From JAKFDK01 sp036676195 (lineage in GTDB: Bacteria; Bacillota; Sulfobacillia; Symbiobacteriales; ZC4RG38), in NCBI GenBank assembly GCA_036676195.1, contig JAKFDK010000035.1, positions 44,547 through 108,546 of the forward strand: DNA of 64,000 nucleotides, read 5' to 3'. A program made the translations under genes and the position numbers. The notes under the pieces are model-generated. The model saw only the letters and a list, made by a program, of their open reading frames with translations, did no database searches and was not told the origin of the DNA. Of this stretch, positions 24,545 through 33,274 are shown in pieces (position 1 is the stretch's first letter; the number at the start of each line of letters is the position of its first letter).

Positions 24545-25267
24545 TCACAGGGCGGGCAGCAGGCGGCAAATACCTACATGTTCTTTTATGCGCAGCGCCA
24601 CCAGTTCAAACACCCGGTAGAGATCGTTGCCCAGATAGGCTGTATGTGCGTCCTGCACGACGACCAGATCCATCAGTTCGGCATCGCAGGCAATCAGCAG
24701 GGCGGCATCCGGCGGGAGCACGGGAGTGACATGCAGGCCCGCCAGACACAAACGCCCAGCAGATTCGGGGATGACCACATTCTGTGCGGCCACCAGGGCC
24801 AGGGGGGCCGGGCTATGTTTTCCCAGCAGGGCCCCCGCCCCATCCAGGTCTGCCAGGGGATGCACGAGGCTGTCGGCCGCCTGCAGCAACCCCCTGTGTC
24901 CCAGTTGGGGATGTCCGTTTAGAACCAGGTGGTCTTCAGCCAGGGCCACTGTAGTGGCGGCTGCCATGGCCGGTGCAAGGTCGGGCCGACTGTAGTGGCG
25001 TGGCCGTGACAGTGTAAAATCCCAGTGAATGATGGGTAGCTCAATGCCAGAACGCACCAGGCCCCGGGCACCGGTAGGAATCGCCTGCAGAGCCGGGGTG
25101 AGGGACGTTTGCAGCGGGAGAAACCGCCTCACCGTCCGTGCTGCGGCCAACACTTGAGCAACGCTCCGGTCCAGTTCGTCCCAGTCTGCATCTGAAAGGG
25201 GCGCGTCCGGGCGCCGCAAGTAATCCTGCATGATTTTGCGCCAGACGGGCCGTGGCAGGGTGTGCAT
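24545..25267 (-). CDS. Encapsulin shell protein (Linocin_M18 family), compact form
   Basis: The product, about 240 residues, looks like a family 1 encapsulin with an HK97-type fold. Matching stretches are the N-terminal DYLRRPDAPLSDADWDELDR, the helix and arm RTVRRFLPLQ with LQAIPTG, then DFTLSRPRHY, VALAEDHLVLNGHPQLGHRG, and the C-terminal VVVQDAHTAYLGNDLYRVFE and VALRIKEHVGIC, which closely resemble known shell sequences (for example of Myxococcus). Known shells are about 265-285 residues, so the central region is shorter here. The start is uncertain: the ATG at 25267 is 14 bases from GGAGG, an internal ATG at 25231 also fits, and no cargo gene is adjacent. It follows rnr by about 85 bp. 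Confidence 0.75.
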   Translation of the reverse strand: MHTLPRPVWRKIMQDYLRRPDAPLSDADWDELDRSVAQVLAAARTVRRFLPLQTSLTPALQAIPTGARGLVRSGIELPIIHWDFTLSRPRHYSRPDLAPAMAAATTVALAEDHLVLNGHPQLGHRGLLQAADSLVHPLADLDGAGALLGKHSPAPLALVAAQNVVIPESAGRLCLAGLHVTPVLPPDAALLIACDAELMDLVVVQDAHTAYLGNDLYRVFELVALRIKEHVGICRLLPAL

Positions 25268-25351
25268 GTTGAAGTGCCACACCTCCGTCAGGGATTTGCT
25301 TATCAGTTGCCCCTCCGGCCTCTTTCCTATACATTCAGGCTCGTACTGAAC

Positions 25352-28069
25352 TTACTGTTCCGGTGCCGGGCTCTTTTTTTGGCTGCGGGGGCGCCGGGGG
25401 CGCCGGCGTTTCTTATCTGCGACAGCTCCGTCTGCGGCGGCCACCGGGGCTCTCGCTTGCTCATCGGCTGTGGCGGGCGCCGGGGTCGGCTGAACCGCAG
25501 GTGCGGAGCCGGAAGCCGGGGGATTCCGACGCCGTCGGTCTTGCCCAGGAGTAATGGAAAAAATCAGCCCTGGCATATCCTCATCGTCCTCTGTGGAACG
25601 ACGGCGGCCTCCGGGAATGGGTATGCCCCACATGTCAAGGGCCGCCCCTTTGGCATCCTGCCGGGGCCGGGCTGCCTGCAGTGGCGAGGCCTCAGTCTTG
25701 CGCCTGGCCTTCTGAGGGAGCGCCGGCGTCTGAACTTCGGGGGACGACGACATCGCAGGAGCCGGAGTGGCAGCGGCTGGCATCCGTTCAACCGTGACCC
25801 TGTCACCCTTGCCCGTCTTTTTTCCACGCCGCCGCCGGTTTTTGCCTGCGGCGCCCGCTGCCTTCTCAGGTAACTGACCCGAAGTCGGTATTGGCTCCGC
25901 TTCTGTCTCGTCCAGCCAGGTCGGTGCCGTCACCGGGGCGGGGGTGGCTTCTGGTACGAGCGTAAACTCCAGGCGCCGCTGAGCCACGTTGACGTTGGTC
26001 AGGCGAACCCCAACAGCATCACCCAGGCGGAACATGCGGCGGGTGCGTTCACCCACCAGAGCGAAATGCTTGTCATGGAAATGGTAGTAATCGTCCGCCA
26101 GGGTGCCGATGGGCACCAGCCCTTCCACCGTATTGGGTAACTGCACAAAGAAGCCAAATGGTTGGACACCTGAAATGATCCCTGAAAAGACCTCACCAAT
26201 TTTGCCCTGCATGTACTCGGCCTTTTTCAGGTCATAGGTCTCCCGTTCGGCTTCCATGATGTACCGCTCGCGCTCGGACGACTGCTCGGCCACTTTCTGG
26301 ATCAGTTGCTCCAGCCGGTGCTTTTGTCGGGCGGGGATGGTTCCCTTAGTTGCCCATACTTCGCGTAGAATGCGATGAACGATCAGGTCCGGGTATCGGC
26401 GGATTGGGCTGGTGAAATGACAATAGTGCTCAGCGGCCAGACCAAAGTGGCCGCTGTTCACATGGTGGTAGCGCGCCTGCTTCATGGACCGCAGTACCAC
26501 GGTGTTGATCAAACTTTCCTGGTGGCGGCCGGCTGCCCACATGGTAACCTTTTGCAAATCGAGTGGGGACAGTTCCTTACCGACCTTCAGGTTGCAGCCG
26601 AACAACGCCAGAAACTCTGCCAGGGCCTGCAGTCGCTCCTGGGCCGGCTTTTCGTGAATGCGGTAGACCAATGGCACTTTTAGGTCGGTCAGATGTCGGC
26701 CGACCGTTTCGTTGGCGGCAAGCATGAACTCTTCGATGATCCGCTCGGCATCGGTCCGTTCCGCGCGCCGGACGTCGACCGGGTAGCCCTGTTCGTTCAG
26801 TACCAGTTTGGCCTCGGGCAAGTCAAAATCAAGGCTGCCGCGGCTTGTGCGCATGGATCGCAGCGCCTGCATGAGGGCATGCATCTCCTGCAGCATGGGG
26901 ACGACGTCGCCATACTTCTGCCGCAGTTCGGCATCCCCCTGAAGAATCCCCCAGACCTCGGGGTAAGTCATGCGGTGGGCTGTCCGAATCACGGAAGGAT
27001 AAAGTTTGTGGGCGACCTTTTTCCCTTCAGGGCTGATTTCCATTTCTGCCGTGAGGGTCAGCTTGTCCTCCCGCGGGTTGAGCGAGCAAACACCGTCGGA
27101 CAGTTTGGCCGGCAGCATGGGAACGACCCGATCGGCCAGGTATACAGACGCGCCGCGCCGGAACGCCTCCCGGTCCAGGGCTGAGTCTGCCCGCACATAA
27201 TAGGCCACGTCAGCGATGTGCACACTCAGGCGCCAGTTGCCATTTGACAGCTTTTCCACATCAACGGCATCATCGAGATCCTTGGCATCTGCGCCGTCGA
27301 TGGTAATGATCAGGCGGCCGCGCAGGTCGGTCCGTTGCTCGTATTCTTCGGTTGGAATCTCGGATGGAAGGGCTTCTGCTTCCCGCATTGTTTTCTGCGG
27401 GAAAGCCTCCGGCAGGTTATGTTTCCGGATGATACTCAGGATGTCTACGCCTGCTTCACCAACCGCCCCTAACCGCTCCAGGATCTGCCCTTCGGCCGGG
27501 CGGCGGGCGTCGGGGTAACGGGTAATGCGCGCGACCACCTTTTCCCCTTGCCGGGCGCCACCAACCTGCCCGCGGGGAATTACGATGTCGTGGGGCAGGC
27601 GGGTATCGTCCGGCACCACATAACCACTGGTCCGTGTGCCCTCGTACGTTCCGACCAGGCGATCGCTGCCCCGGGTCAGGATGCGAATGACCTCGCCCTC
27701 TACCCTGGCTCCGGACCGCGCCAGCGGACTCAACCGAACAATCGCCCGGTCACCATGCATGGCCCCCGCCAGATTTTCCGGACCGATGAAGATATCGCCC
27801 TGAATGCCCGGTGGCTGAATCTCCGGCTGCAAGAAGGCAAATCCCTTGGAATGGCCCTGCAGCTTGCCCACAGCCAGACTCATGCGCTCAGGCGCCCCAT
27901 AACAGCCCAATCGGGTCTTAACGATGGTGCCCTCGGTTTCCATCTGATCCAGAGCGCTCAGAAATTGGCCGACTTTGGCCTCGGCCACACGCAGGGCTTC
28001 CATCAGTTCTGCGGCCGCCAGCGGCTTGTAGGCCTTCTCACGGATAAAGGCTGCAATCCGATCTTTCAC
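25352..28069 (-). CDS. rnr: Ribonuclease R with long basic C-terminal tail
   Basis: RNase R is a 3'-5' exoribonuclease that degrades structured RNA and defective messages, in part with tmRNA. The 905 residues contain a winged-helix N-terminus, cold-shock domains, the RNB catalytic domain with Asp residues in DAKDLDDAVDV, and an S1 domain (about residues 615-705). After it comes a 200-residue tail with many K/R, A and P, low in complexity (NRRRRGKKTGKG, KKRRRPRRPRSQKK). The chosen GTG follows AAGGA. It lies downstream of ppa and the small membrane gene, upstream of the encapsulin. Confidence 0.93.
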   Translation of the reverse strand: MKDRIAAFIREKAYKPLAAAELMEALRVAEAKVGQFLSALDQMETEGTIVKTRLGCYGAPERMSLAVGKLQGHSKGFAFLQPEIQPPGIQGDIFIGPENLAGAMHGDRAIVRLSPLARSGARVEGEVIRILTRGSDRLVGTYEGTRTSGYVVPDDTRLPHDIVIPRGQVGGARQGEKVVARITRYPDARRPAEGQILERLGAVGEAGVDILSIIRKHNLPEAFPQKTMREAEALPSEIPTEEYEQRTDLRGRLIITIDGADAKDLDDAVDVEKLSNGNWRLSVHIADVAYYVRADSALDREAFRRGASVYLADRVVPMLPAKLSDGVCSLNPREDKLTLTAEMEISPEGKKVAHKLYPSVIRTAHRMTYPEVWGILQGDAELRQKYGDVVPMLQEMHALMQALRSMRTSRGSLDFDLPEAKLVLNEQGYPVDVRRAERTDAERIIEEFMLAANETVGRHLTDLKVPLVYRIHEKPAQERLQALAEFLALFGCNLKVGKELSPLDLQKVTMWAAGRHQESLINTVVLRSMKQARYHHVNSGHFGLAAEHYCHFTSPIRRYPDLIVHRILREVWATKGTIPARQKHRLEQLIQKVAEQSSERERYIMEAERETYDLKKAEYMQGKIGEVFSGIISGVQPFGFFVQLPNTVEGLVPIGTLADDYYHFHDKHFALVGERTRRMFRLGDAVGVRLTNVNVAQRRLEFTLVPEATPAPVTAPTWLDETEAEPIPTSGQLPEKAAGAAGKNRRRRGKKTGKGDRVTVERMPAAATPAPAMSSSPEVQTPALPQKARRKTEASPLQAARPRQDAKGAALDMWGIPIPGGRRRSTEDDEDMPGLIFSITPGQDRRRRNPPASGSAPAVQPTPAPATADEQARAPVAAADGAVADKKRRRPRRPRSQKKSPAPEQ

Positions 28070-28162
28070 TGGTTCCTTTTCACCGCCTATACACGCCAGA
28101 ACATGGGCGAATCTCACTGTTCTCAGTTTCTCCACCCCAGGCTCCAGCGTAACCTATTGGTT

Positions 28163-28354
28163 CTACGAGTCACGAAACCGCCAACTCAGGTACAACGCGT
28201 AGACTCCCGCTATCGCTGCAGCCAACATCAGGGCCCGCATGTCAGGAGTCCGGCCACGTAACAACTGAAACGCCGAGTAGCCACCCCCGACTGCGAGGGT
28301 GGCTACCAGCCATGCCAGTAGGGCAGCCTGCCAATTCTTTCGACCGGATATCAC
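28163..28354 (-). CDS. Small two-helix membrane protein between ppa and rnr
   Basis: The 63 residues from a GTG that overlaps the ppa stop (GTGA) form two hydrophobic segments, ALLAWLVATLAVGGGYSAF and ALMLAAAIAGVYALYLSW, around a short polar hinge. There is no ribosome site, so translation would be coupled to ppa. I do not recognise the family. The overlap, the direction and the good membrane pattern support a real gene. Confidence 0.6.
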   Translation of the reverse strand: MISGRKNWQAALLAWLVATLAVGGGYSAFQLLRGRTPDMRALMLAAAIAGVYALYLSWRFRDS

Positions 28355-28851
28355 CGTACGGAGGCAGGTTTGTACGCGGCCCGCGCCCGCGCGACCACCT
28401 GCGTGGCCTCCTCTACACCCTTCCAACCACGCACATCCGTCAGCTTCCCTTCCAAGTCCTTGTAGGTCTTGAAAAAGTACTCAATTTCGGTCAGCACATG
28501 CGGCGGCACATCATTGAGGTCCTTCACATGAGCCCACCGCGGGTCTTTGACCGGCACGGCCAGGAGCTTCATATCCACACCTTTATCGTCGGTCATCTCC
28601 AGAACTCCGACAACCCGGGAGTCAATGAGGCAGCCGGGCAGTGTCGGGACTGTGACCAAAACCATCACGTCGAGGGGGTCGCCGTCTTCCTCCAGCGTTT
28701 CCGGAACGTAGCCGTAATCGGTGGGGTAATGAACCGGTGAATACAGTACCCGGTCCAGGCGAATGACGCCCCGTTCTTTATCATACTCATACTTATTTTG
28801 GCTACCAGCCGGTATTTCAATGAAAGCCTCGACTAACAATGGCTCAGACAT
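28351..28851 (-). CDS. ppa: Inorganic pyrophosphatase, family I
   Basis: Ppa hydrolyses pyrophosphate to phosphate in the cytoplasm, pulling biosynthetic reactions forward. The 166 residues show the family I active site: EIPAGSQNKYEYDKE, the YPTDYGYVPET strand, DGDPLDVMVL (metal-binding Asp residues) and VPVKDPRW, plus the C-terminal GWKGVEEA. The ATG follows AAAGGGGT. A separate promoter precedes it. Confidence 0.96.
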   Translation of the reverse strand: MSEPLLVEAFIEIPAGSQNKYEYDKERGVIRLDRVLYSPVHYPTDYGYVPETLEEDGDPLDVMVLVTVPTLPGCLIDSRVVGVLEMTDDKGVDMKLLAVPVKDPRWAHVKDLNDVPPHVLTEIEYFFKTYKDLEGKLTDVRGWKGVEEATQVVARARAAYKPASVR

Positions 28852-28922
28852 GAATGGGACCCCTTTCGTGTGCGCAGTGCAATGTACAGTGAGGTGTAGC
28901 AGTGAGATGGCATCTTCAACCC

Positions 28923-28951
28923 ATTATAGTGAGCAGCCATGGGCAGCGCAA
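28923..28951 (-). promoter_or_regulatory. Promoter of ppa
   Basis: TTGCGC (28946..28951) and a perfect TATAAT (28923..28928) with a 17-bp spacer, 72 bp upstream of the ppa start. Confidence 0.72.
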
Positions 28952-29028
28952 GTCCGCCGGATCAACCAGCTCATGTATCGCCTCTTTTCGGCGTTGTGGG
29001 AGTGGATCAGTCCCTGTCACGTCACGGT

Positions 29029-30066
29029 TCACACGATATATTGGACGGACCCTCCGGGAAAAAGTTTCTCAATGTGTTCATGGAAAAACTCGCTGGCCCG
29101 TGTCATGGGGTCCTTATCATAGATGTATTTGCCGTAGCCGAATTGCCCATACTTCCAACGCCGCCCTTCTTCGTTCATGGGCAGGTCTGTCTCGGGAAAC
29201 CGTTCGGTGATCAACGCTTTGGCTTTGGGCGTGTAGCGGTGGGTAATGAGTTCAAAAGTCAGGTCGGCGCGTCGGGGGTCCAGCGCCAGACGATCCAGGT
29301 GTTGATGCAGGAGGTCCAGCAGATCGCCGTAATCTTTCTCCCAGTCACCTTCCAGGAAAATCGGCGCGATGATGACGCCAGTGGGGTAACCAGCGGCCGC
29401 AACCTTGGCTGCAGCGGTCAGCCGCTCAGCCAGTCCGGCCGTGGCCAGTTCCCATTTTTGGATCACTTTCTCAGTGTTGAGACTGAATCGAATGCGTGTG
29501 TGCCCGTTATGGGCCAGGTCCAGTAGCCCGTCGACATTATCATACTTGGTGACAAAGCGAAAACGTCCATCCTGAGTGGTACCGAAGAAATGAATGGTCT
29601 CATGGAGTGACCCGGTAATATGTTCCAGGGCAAGCGGGTCTGATGTGCAGGCCCCCTCGAAGTAGGTCAGGTCCGGCGCCTTTTGCGCCATGTAGTCCCG
29701 GGCGCGGGCGAAGATTTCGTCCAGGTTGACGTAAACCCGGTTGACTGGCCGCGGCCCAAGGGTGGTCTGCAAGTAGCAGTAGGTGCAATGGCCCGGGCAA
29801 CCGGTAATCAGGGGCAGGGCGTAGTCGGCCGAGGGCTTGGATGTCTCGAATTCTAATGTCTTGCGCACGCCCACAACCAGGGTTTTTTTGGCCTCTGCAT
29901 ATTTCTCTTTGGGTGTCTCGCCTGGCAGACCGGTGATGCGGTTATGGCTTTTGGTAACCTGAATTTCAATGCCGGTGTCCTGAAAGCGCTCATAGATTGC
30001 CTTGCCGAGCGGGTATTCAAGGGCAGTGGGTTCAAAGATCAGCCGTGTGGGCATGAACAACCGCAT
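29029..30066 (-). CDS. splB: Spore photoproduct lyase, radical SAM enzyme
   Basis: This enzyme splits the spore photoproduct (5-thyminyl-5,6-dihydrothymine) in germinating spores. The protein has 345 residues. The radical SAM cluster motif is CPGHCTYC (CxxxCxxC), and the Cys expected to donate the final hydrogen is in EGACTSDPLALEHITG. The YxxKYDNV region (RFVTKYDNVDGLL) and FSLNTEKV are as in known SplB. The ATG follows GGGGGGTGA by six bases. It supports a spore-forming host. No splA is seen. Confidence 0.93.
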   Translation of the reverse strand: MRLFMPTRLIFEPTALEYPLGKAIYERFQDTGIEIQVTKSHNRITGLPGETPKEKYAEAKKTLVVGVRKTLEFETSKPSADYALPLITGCPGHCTYCYLQTTLGPRPVNRVYVNLDEIFARARDYMAQKAPDLTYFEGACTSDPLALEHITGSLHETIHFFGTTQDGRFRFVTKYDNVDGLLDLAHNGHTRIRFSLNTEKVIQKWELATAGLAERLTAAAKVAAAGYPTGVIIAPIFLEGDWEKDYGDLLDLLHQHLDRLALDPRRADLTFELITHRYTPKAKALITERFPETDLPMNEEGRRWKYGQFGYGKYIYDKDPMTRASEFFHEHIEKLFPGGSVQYIV

Positions 30067-30115
30067 GGTGCGTCACCCCCCGGTCTATAGGATGCGCACC
30101 GGGGTCCGGGGCCTG

Positions 30116-31342
30116 TCAGGCCTTTCGCTGGTAAAACCCCCAGAGTCGGGTGCCCCCCGCCACCAGGGTGGCTGCTACCCCAATGGCGCTGAGCAGGACT
30201 GGCATTCCCACCGCCCAGGTGAGTCCATGGGTGAGTTGCGCCAGGAAGCCAGGGCCACCAGCCAATGGTCCGAATACGGGTATCGCCGGCAGCCGTTGTG
30301 CCACCGCTTGCTGGATCAGTGGCACAGTAAAAATGGCCGCGAATACGGCATGGAGCAGGCGCGCCACCGCGTACGGGCCCATGCGGATATCGGTGCCGGT
30401 GACTACGCTGGCCACTTGGCCGTGGACCGACAGACCGCTCCAGGCGATGACGGCGCTGGCAACCATTGCTTTCTGCCACAGGGGGGCTGCACTTTGGCTG
30501 GCTGCCATGCTGCCCAGATCGATCTCCAGCAGTCCTGATACGGCTGCCGGCACCAGGTCCGGGGCGATGTTGAACAGCCGGAACACGGCCACGAAGGGGG
30601 CGGCGACAAAGCCCTGCAGGCCAGCCACCTCAATCATTTTGACAAACACGCTGAAGAGCATGATGAATCCGCAGATCATGAACAGGGTCTTGATGGAATC
30701 GGTAACGGCGTCGCCCATCAGTTGCCCCAACGGCCGCCCATCCTCTCGCCTGGCAGCTACCAGTTTGGCCACTGCCCGGGACAGGATATGGCCGTTCTCC
30801 TCTCTCGCGACAGTTTGAGGCGTCGCCGCGCTGCGTTTACCATAGAAACGGAACAGCAATCCGACTGTTAGCGCCGCCAGGTAGTGCGCTACGGCCAGTT
30901 TTGCGCCCAGCCACTGCATGTGGAACATCCCAACGGCCACTGCACCGAATATGAACAGAGGATCTGCCGTGTTTGTGAAAGCTAACAAGCGTTCGCCTTC
31001 GATGCGGCTGCACAATTGCTGCTTCCGAAAGCGGGCCGTGATCACCGCATCCATGGGATACCCGGCGGCGAGGCCCATGCTCAGGGCGAAGGCGCCGGCG
31101 CCAGGGACATTAAACAGTGGCCGCATCAAAGGTTCAAACAGCACACCGATGAAATGGACGACCCCCAGGCCCAGCATGATCTCTGACAGCACAAAGAACG
31201 GCAGCAGGGATGGCAGCACAATATCAAAGAAGATCCGCATTCCGCCCAAAGCCGATTCCATGGCACTTTGCGGGTGAATCACCAGCATCAGCGTCACAAC
31301 AACAGCCACCGCCGCCGTCAACAACGGACCCAGGCTTCGCAT
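30116..31342 (-). CDS. ylbJ: Sporulation integral membrane protein YlbJ
   Basis: YlbJ is needed for spore cortex formation in Bacillus. This 408-residue protein has about eight to nine transmembrane segments. Recognisable stretches are FFDIVLPSLLPFFVLSEIML, the GAGAFALSMGLAAGYPMDA loop, FTNTADPLFIFGAVAVGMF and FMICGFIMLFSVFVK, all typical of the nucleoside-recognition (Gate)-type YlbJ fold. The ATG is preceded by GGGAGGGGG. It sits between splB and secG in the same orientation. Confidence 0.9.
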   Translation of the reverse strand: MRSLGPLLTAAVAVVVTLMLVIHPQSAMESALGGMRIFFDIVLPSLLPFFVLSEIMLGLGVVHFIGVLFEPLMRPLFNVPGAGAFALSMGLAAGYPMDAVITARFRKQQLCSRIEGERLLAFTNTADPLFIFGAVAVGMFHMQWLGAKLAVAHYLAALTVGLLFRFYGKRSAATPQTVAREENGHILSRAVAKLVAARREDGRPLGQLMGDAVTDSIKTLFMICGFIMLFSVFVKMIEVAGLQGFVAAPFVAVFRLFNIAPDLVPAAVSGLLEIDLGSMAASQSAAPLWQKAMVASAVIAWSGLSVHGQVASVVTGTDIRMGPYAVARLLHAVFAAIFTVPLIQQAVAQRLPAIPVFGPLAGGPGFLAQLTHGLTWAVGMPVLLSAIGVAATLVAGGTRLWGFYQRKA

Positions 31343-31454
31343 ACGAAACCCCCTCCCGAATCCGGTCAGCCAGTACCCTATGTATAACGTCGGGTGAAGG
31401 GGTGCATGCCCGCCTTAGTCATGGGGGCAGCAGAACTGCCCGCCCGCAGGGCAT

Positions 31455-31480
31455 AAAAAAACCGGGCCGAAAGGCCCGGT
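31455..31480 (-). terminator. Rho-independent terminator of secG
   Basis: ACCGGGCC / GGCCCGGT with a GAAA-type loop is followed by TTTTTT on the minus strand. It lies 22 bases after the secG stop. Confidence 0.93.
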
Positions 31481-31501
31481 CGCGCACAGGAGGGAAGCTG
31501 C

Positions 31502-31744
31502 TCAGGCACCGCCCGTCTTCTTGATCAAGAAGGTCAGGGCCAGCGATGTGATAATAAACCCAATGGCAAAGCCGCTGGCTAAACGGGCAAGGAGGTCATC
31601 CATACCCTTTTTCTTCCCGAATAGCTGTTCTGCCCCACCGGCAATAGCCCCGGAGAGACCCGCACTTTTACCGGACTGCAGTAGGACGGTGGCGATCAGG
31701 CCCAATGCAAACACAACGTGAAGGACAATAATCAAAACGAGCAC
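31502..31744 (-). CDS. secG: SecG, protein translocase subunit
   Basis: SecG is the third core subunit of the SecYEG channel. Its 80 residues carry two membrane helices (LIIVLHVVFALGLIATVLLQ and FAIGFIITSLALTFLI) joined by the conserved loop with GKSAGLSGAIAGGAEQLFGKKKG. The GTG start follows GAGGGG. In Bacillota secG usually lies next to rnr and smpB; here ylbJ, splB and ppa lie between. Confidence 0.95.
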   Translation of the reverse strand: MLVLIIVLHVVFALGLIATVLLQSGKSAGLSGAIAGGAEQLFGKKKGMDDLLARLASGFAIGFIITSLALTFLIKKTGGA

Positions 31745-31786
31745 GTTGGGCGACCCCTCTTCCCAGGACAGGCTACATACCGTGTA

Positions 31787-31815
31787 ATTTTAGCACAACA
31801 GCCGAGTTGGTACAA
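31787..31815 (-). promoter_or_regulatory. Promoter of secG
   Basis: TTGTAC (31810..31815) and TAAAAT (31787..31792) with a 17-bp spacer, 42 bp upstream of the secG start. Confidence 0.72.
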
Positions 31816-31904
31816 CCGGTTGGTTCCGGTTATCAGTCTCGGGCATGTTTGGCCGGCTCTGTTTTGCCGCCAGGTTGAGTACCTGGCGCCTTTCCGGGGT
31901 GTCC

Positions 31905-33107
31905 TTAAGGTATTGGCTGGGTTTCCGCATGCGCCGGGGCCCGAGCACCCATTCCGGGCTGTTCGCCCCAGGGTCCGGGGCCAACGGCGGTGGCAGGCGG
32001 GCTGCCGGCTGCGGGTGTCTGGGGACGGAAGATCTGGAAAAGCAGCAGACCGGCCAGGACTGCCACCATGGCAGACATGACGATAATGGGGGCATACCGC
32101 ACCCGTGCTTTGTTTGCCGGTTTCCGTCCACCCTTGTGGCACCGGGGAGATGGATCCGCCGGAGCTGACTTGGCTCGCTGCTGCGGACGGGCATTCCCAG
32201 GCTTTACTGCCGGTGCCGTGGGCTGTTCCGCCGGTGCTTCGGGCTGTTCCTGACATGCCGCCCGGCGCCGGCCGCGGCTGTTTTTAGGCGCCGTTGCAGC
32301 CGGAGCCGGTTGCTTGGGACTCTTGCGTGCAGTTGGCTTGGCTGGCGGCAGTTCCTGCTCCGGCTCCGGCTCCGATGGGGCAACCGGTGGCAGCGCCGCC
32401 TGAAAGGCCAGTTGAGCTTGCCTCTGGTCCATTGCCTTCCGCATTTGCAGGCCGGATTGGTAGCGTTGTGCAGGGTCCCGCGCCGTCGCCTGTTCGATGA
32501 TCCCCGCCAGGGGGCCACCGTGCAACCGACGCCTGGTGGGAGACATGAGCCCGGTCATGGCGGCCAGCAGCATGCCCAGGCTGTAGATGTCGGCCTGGGC
32601 CGTGGGCGCCCTTGTGCCATCAAGGGCCTCGGGAGCGACAAACCCCAGTTCCGACTGCCGCAGTCCGGCCGTGGTCAGCCCGGGCTCTACAGCCAGGAAA
32701 TTCACGGTTACATACCCATTGTCATCGACCCGGACCCAGCGCGGGCCCAGACACGCCATGATGATTGGCGGTTGTTGCCGGTGTAGATGCTCCAGGGCAT
32801 CAGACACCTGAATGGCGATGGCTAAAGCTGCAGGCTCCGGCAGCGTTTGCCTTTCGGTCAGGATTTGGTCCAGGACCGTTCCCACCGGCAGAGCCAGTAC
32901 CGTATGCGATCCGCGCCGATCTTTACAGACCTCACGGATGGCGAGAAGGTTGGGATGCGCATAGGAAGGCGAAGGTGTCCCTGCCGGGTATGCCTGCTCC
33001 TGTAGGATCAATACATGCTCACCGCTCTGCGGGGCCTGGGCCAGATGCACCCGGTGCTGACCGCGCAGGTGGGTACCGGCCACCACGTACTGTCCGACTT
33101 GCCGCAT
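31905..33107 (-). CDS. Membrane-anchored Ser/Thr pseudokinase
   Basis: This 400-residue protein has a kinase-like domain at about residues 1-250. The late kinase landmarks are present: GFVAPEALDG (APE), ADIYSLGMLLAAMTG (alpha-F Asp) and ARDPAQRYQSG (RDP-x-RY). The catalytic ones are missing: no glycine loop, no VAIK Lys (HVLILQEQA), no HRD (IIMACLGPRWVRV) and no DFG (VNFLAVE). A Pro/Ala/Lys-rich linker (about 265-355) leads to one transmembrane helix (APIIVMSAMVAVLAGLLLF) and a short outer tail. The ATG follows AGGAGG by seven bases. Partners are unknown; it sits upstream of secG. Confidence 0.8.
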   Translation of the reverse strand: MRQVGQYVVAGTHLRGQHRVHLAQAPQSGEHVLILQEQAYPAGTPSPSYAHPNLLAIREVCKDRRGSHTVLALPVGTVLDQILTERQTLPEPAALAIAIQVSDALEHLHRQQPPIIMACLGPRWVRVDDNGYVTVNFLAVEPGLTTAGLRQSELGFVAPEALDGTRAPTAQADIYSLGMLLAAMTGLMSPTRRRLHGGPLAGIIEQATARDPAQRYQSGLQMRKAMDQRQAQLAFQAALPPVAPSEPEPEQELPPAKPTARKSPKQPAPAATAPKNSRGRRRAACQEQPEAPAEQPTAPAVKPGNARPQQRAKSAPADPSPRCHKGGRKPANKARVRYAPIIVMSAMVAVLAGLLLFQIFRPQTPAAGSPPATAVGPGPWGEQPGMGARAPAHAETQPIP

Positions 33108-33242
33108 GCGGGTCCCTCCTCGGGCACCACTTACCTCCATGTTCTGGAATACGAGGGGGAAAGTCAAGCGCTGGGCCTGCTCTCATCCATGAGGATAGCG
33201 AAGAATTCCGGCGGACGGAATGGCCGTGATCTGTTACTCTGA

Positions 33243-33260
33243 TATTGGATCAGTCCAATA
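33243..33260. promoter_or_regulatory. Inverted repeat at the MocR gene start
   Basis: TATTGGATCAGTCCAATA has 7-base perfect arms and a 4-base centre, and ends 14 bp before the start codon. It is a candidate operator for autoregulation, since GntR/MocR-type proteins often bind next to their own start. Confidence 0.5.
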
Positions 33261-33274
33261 AGAAGGGGTCATGG

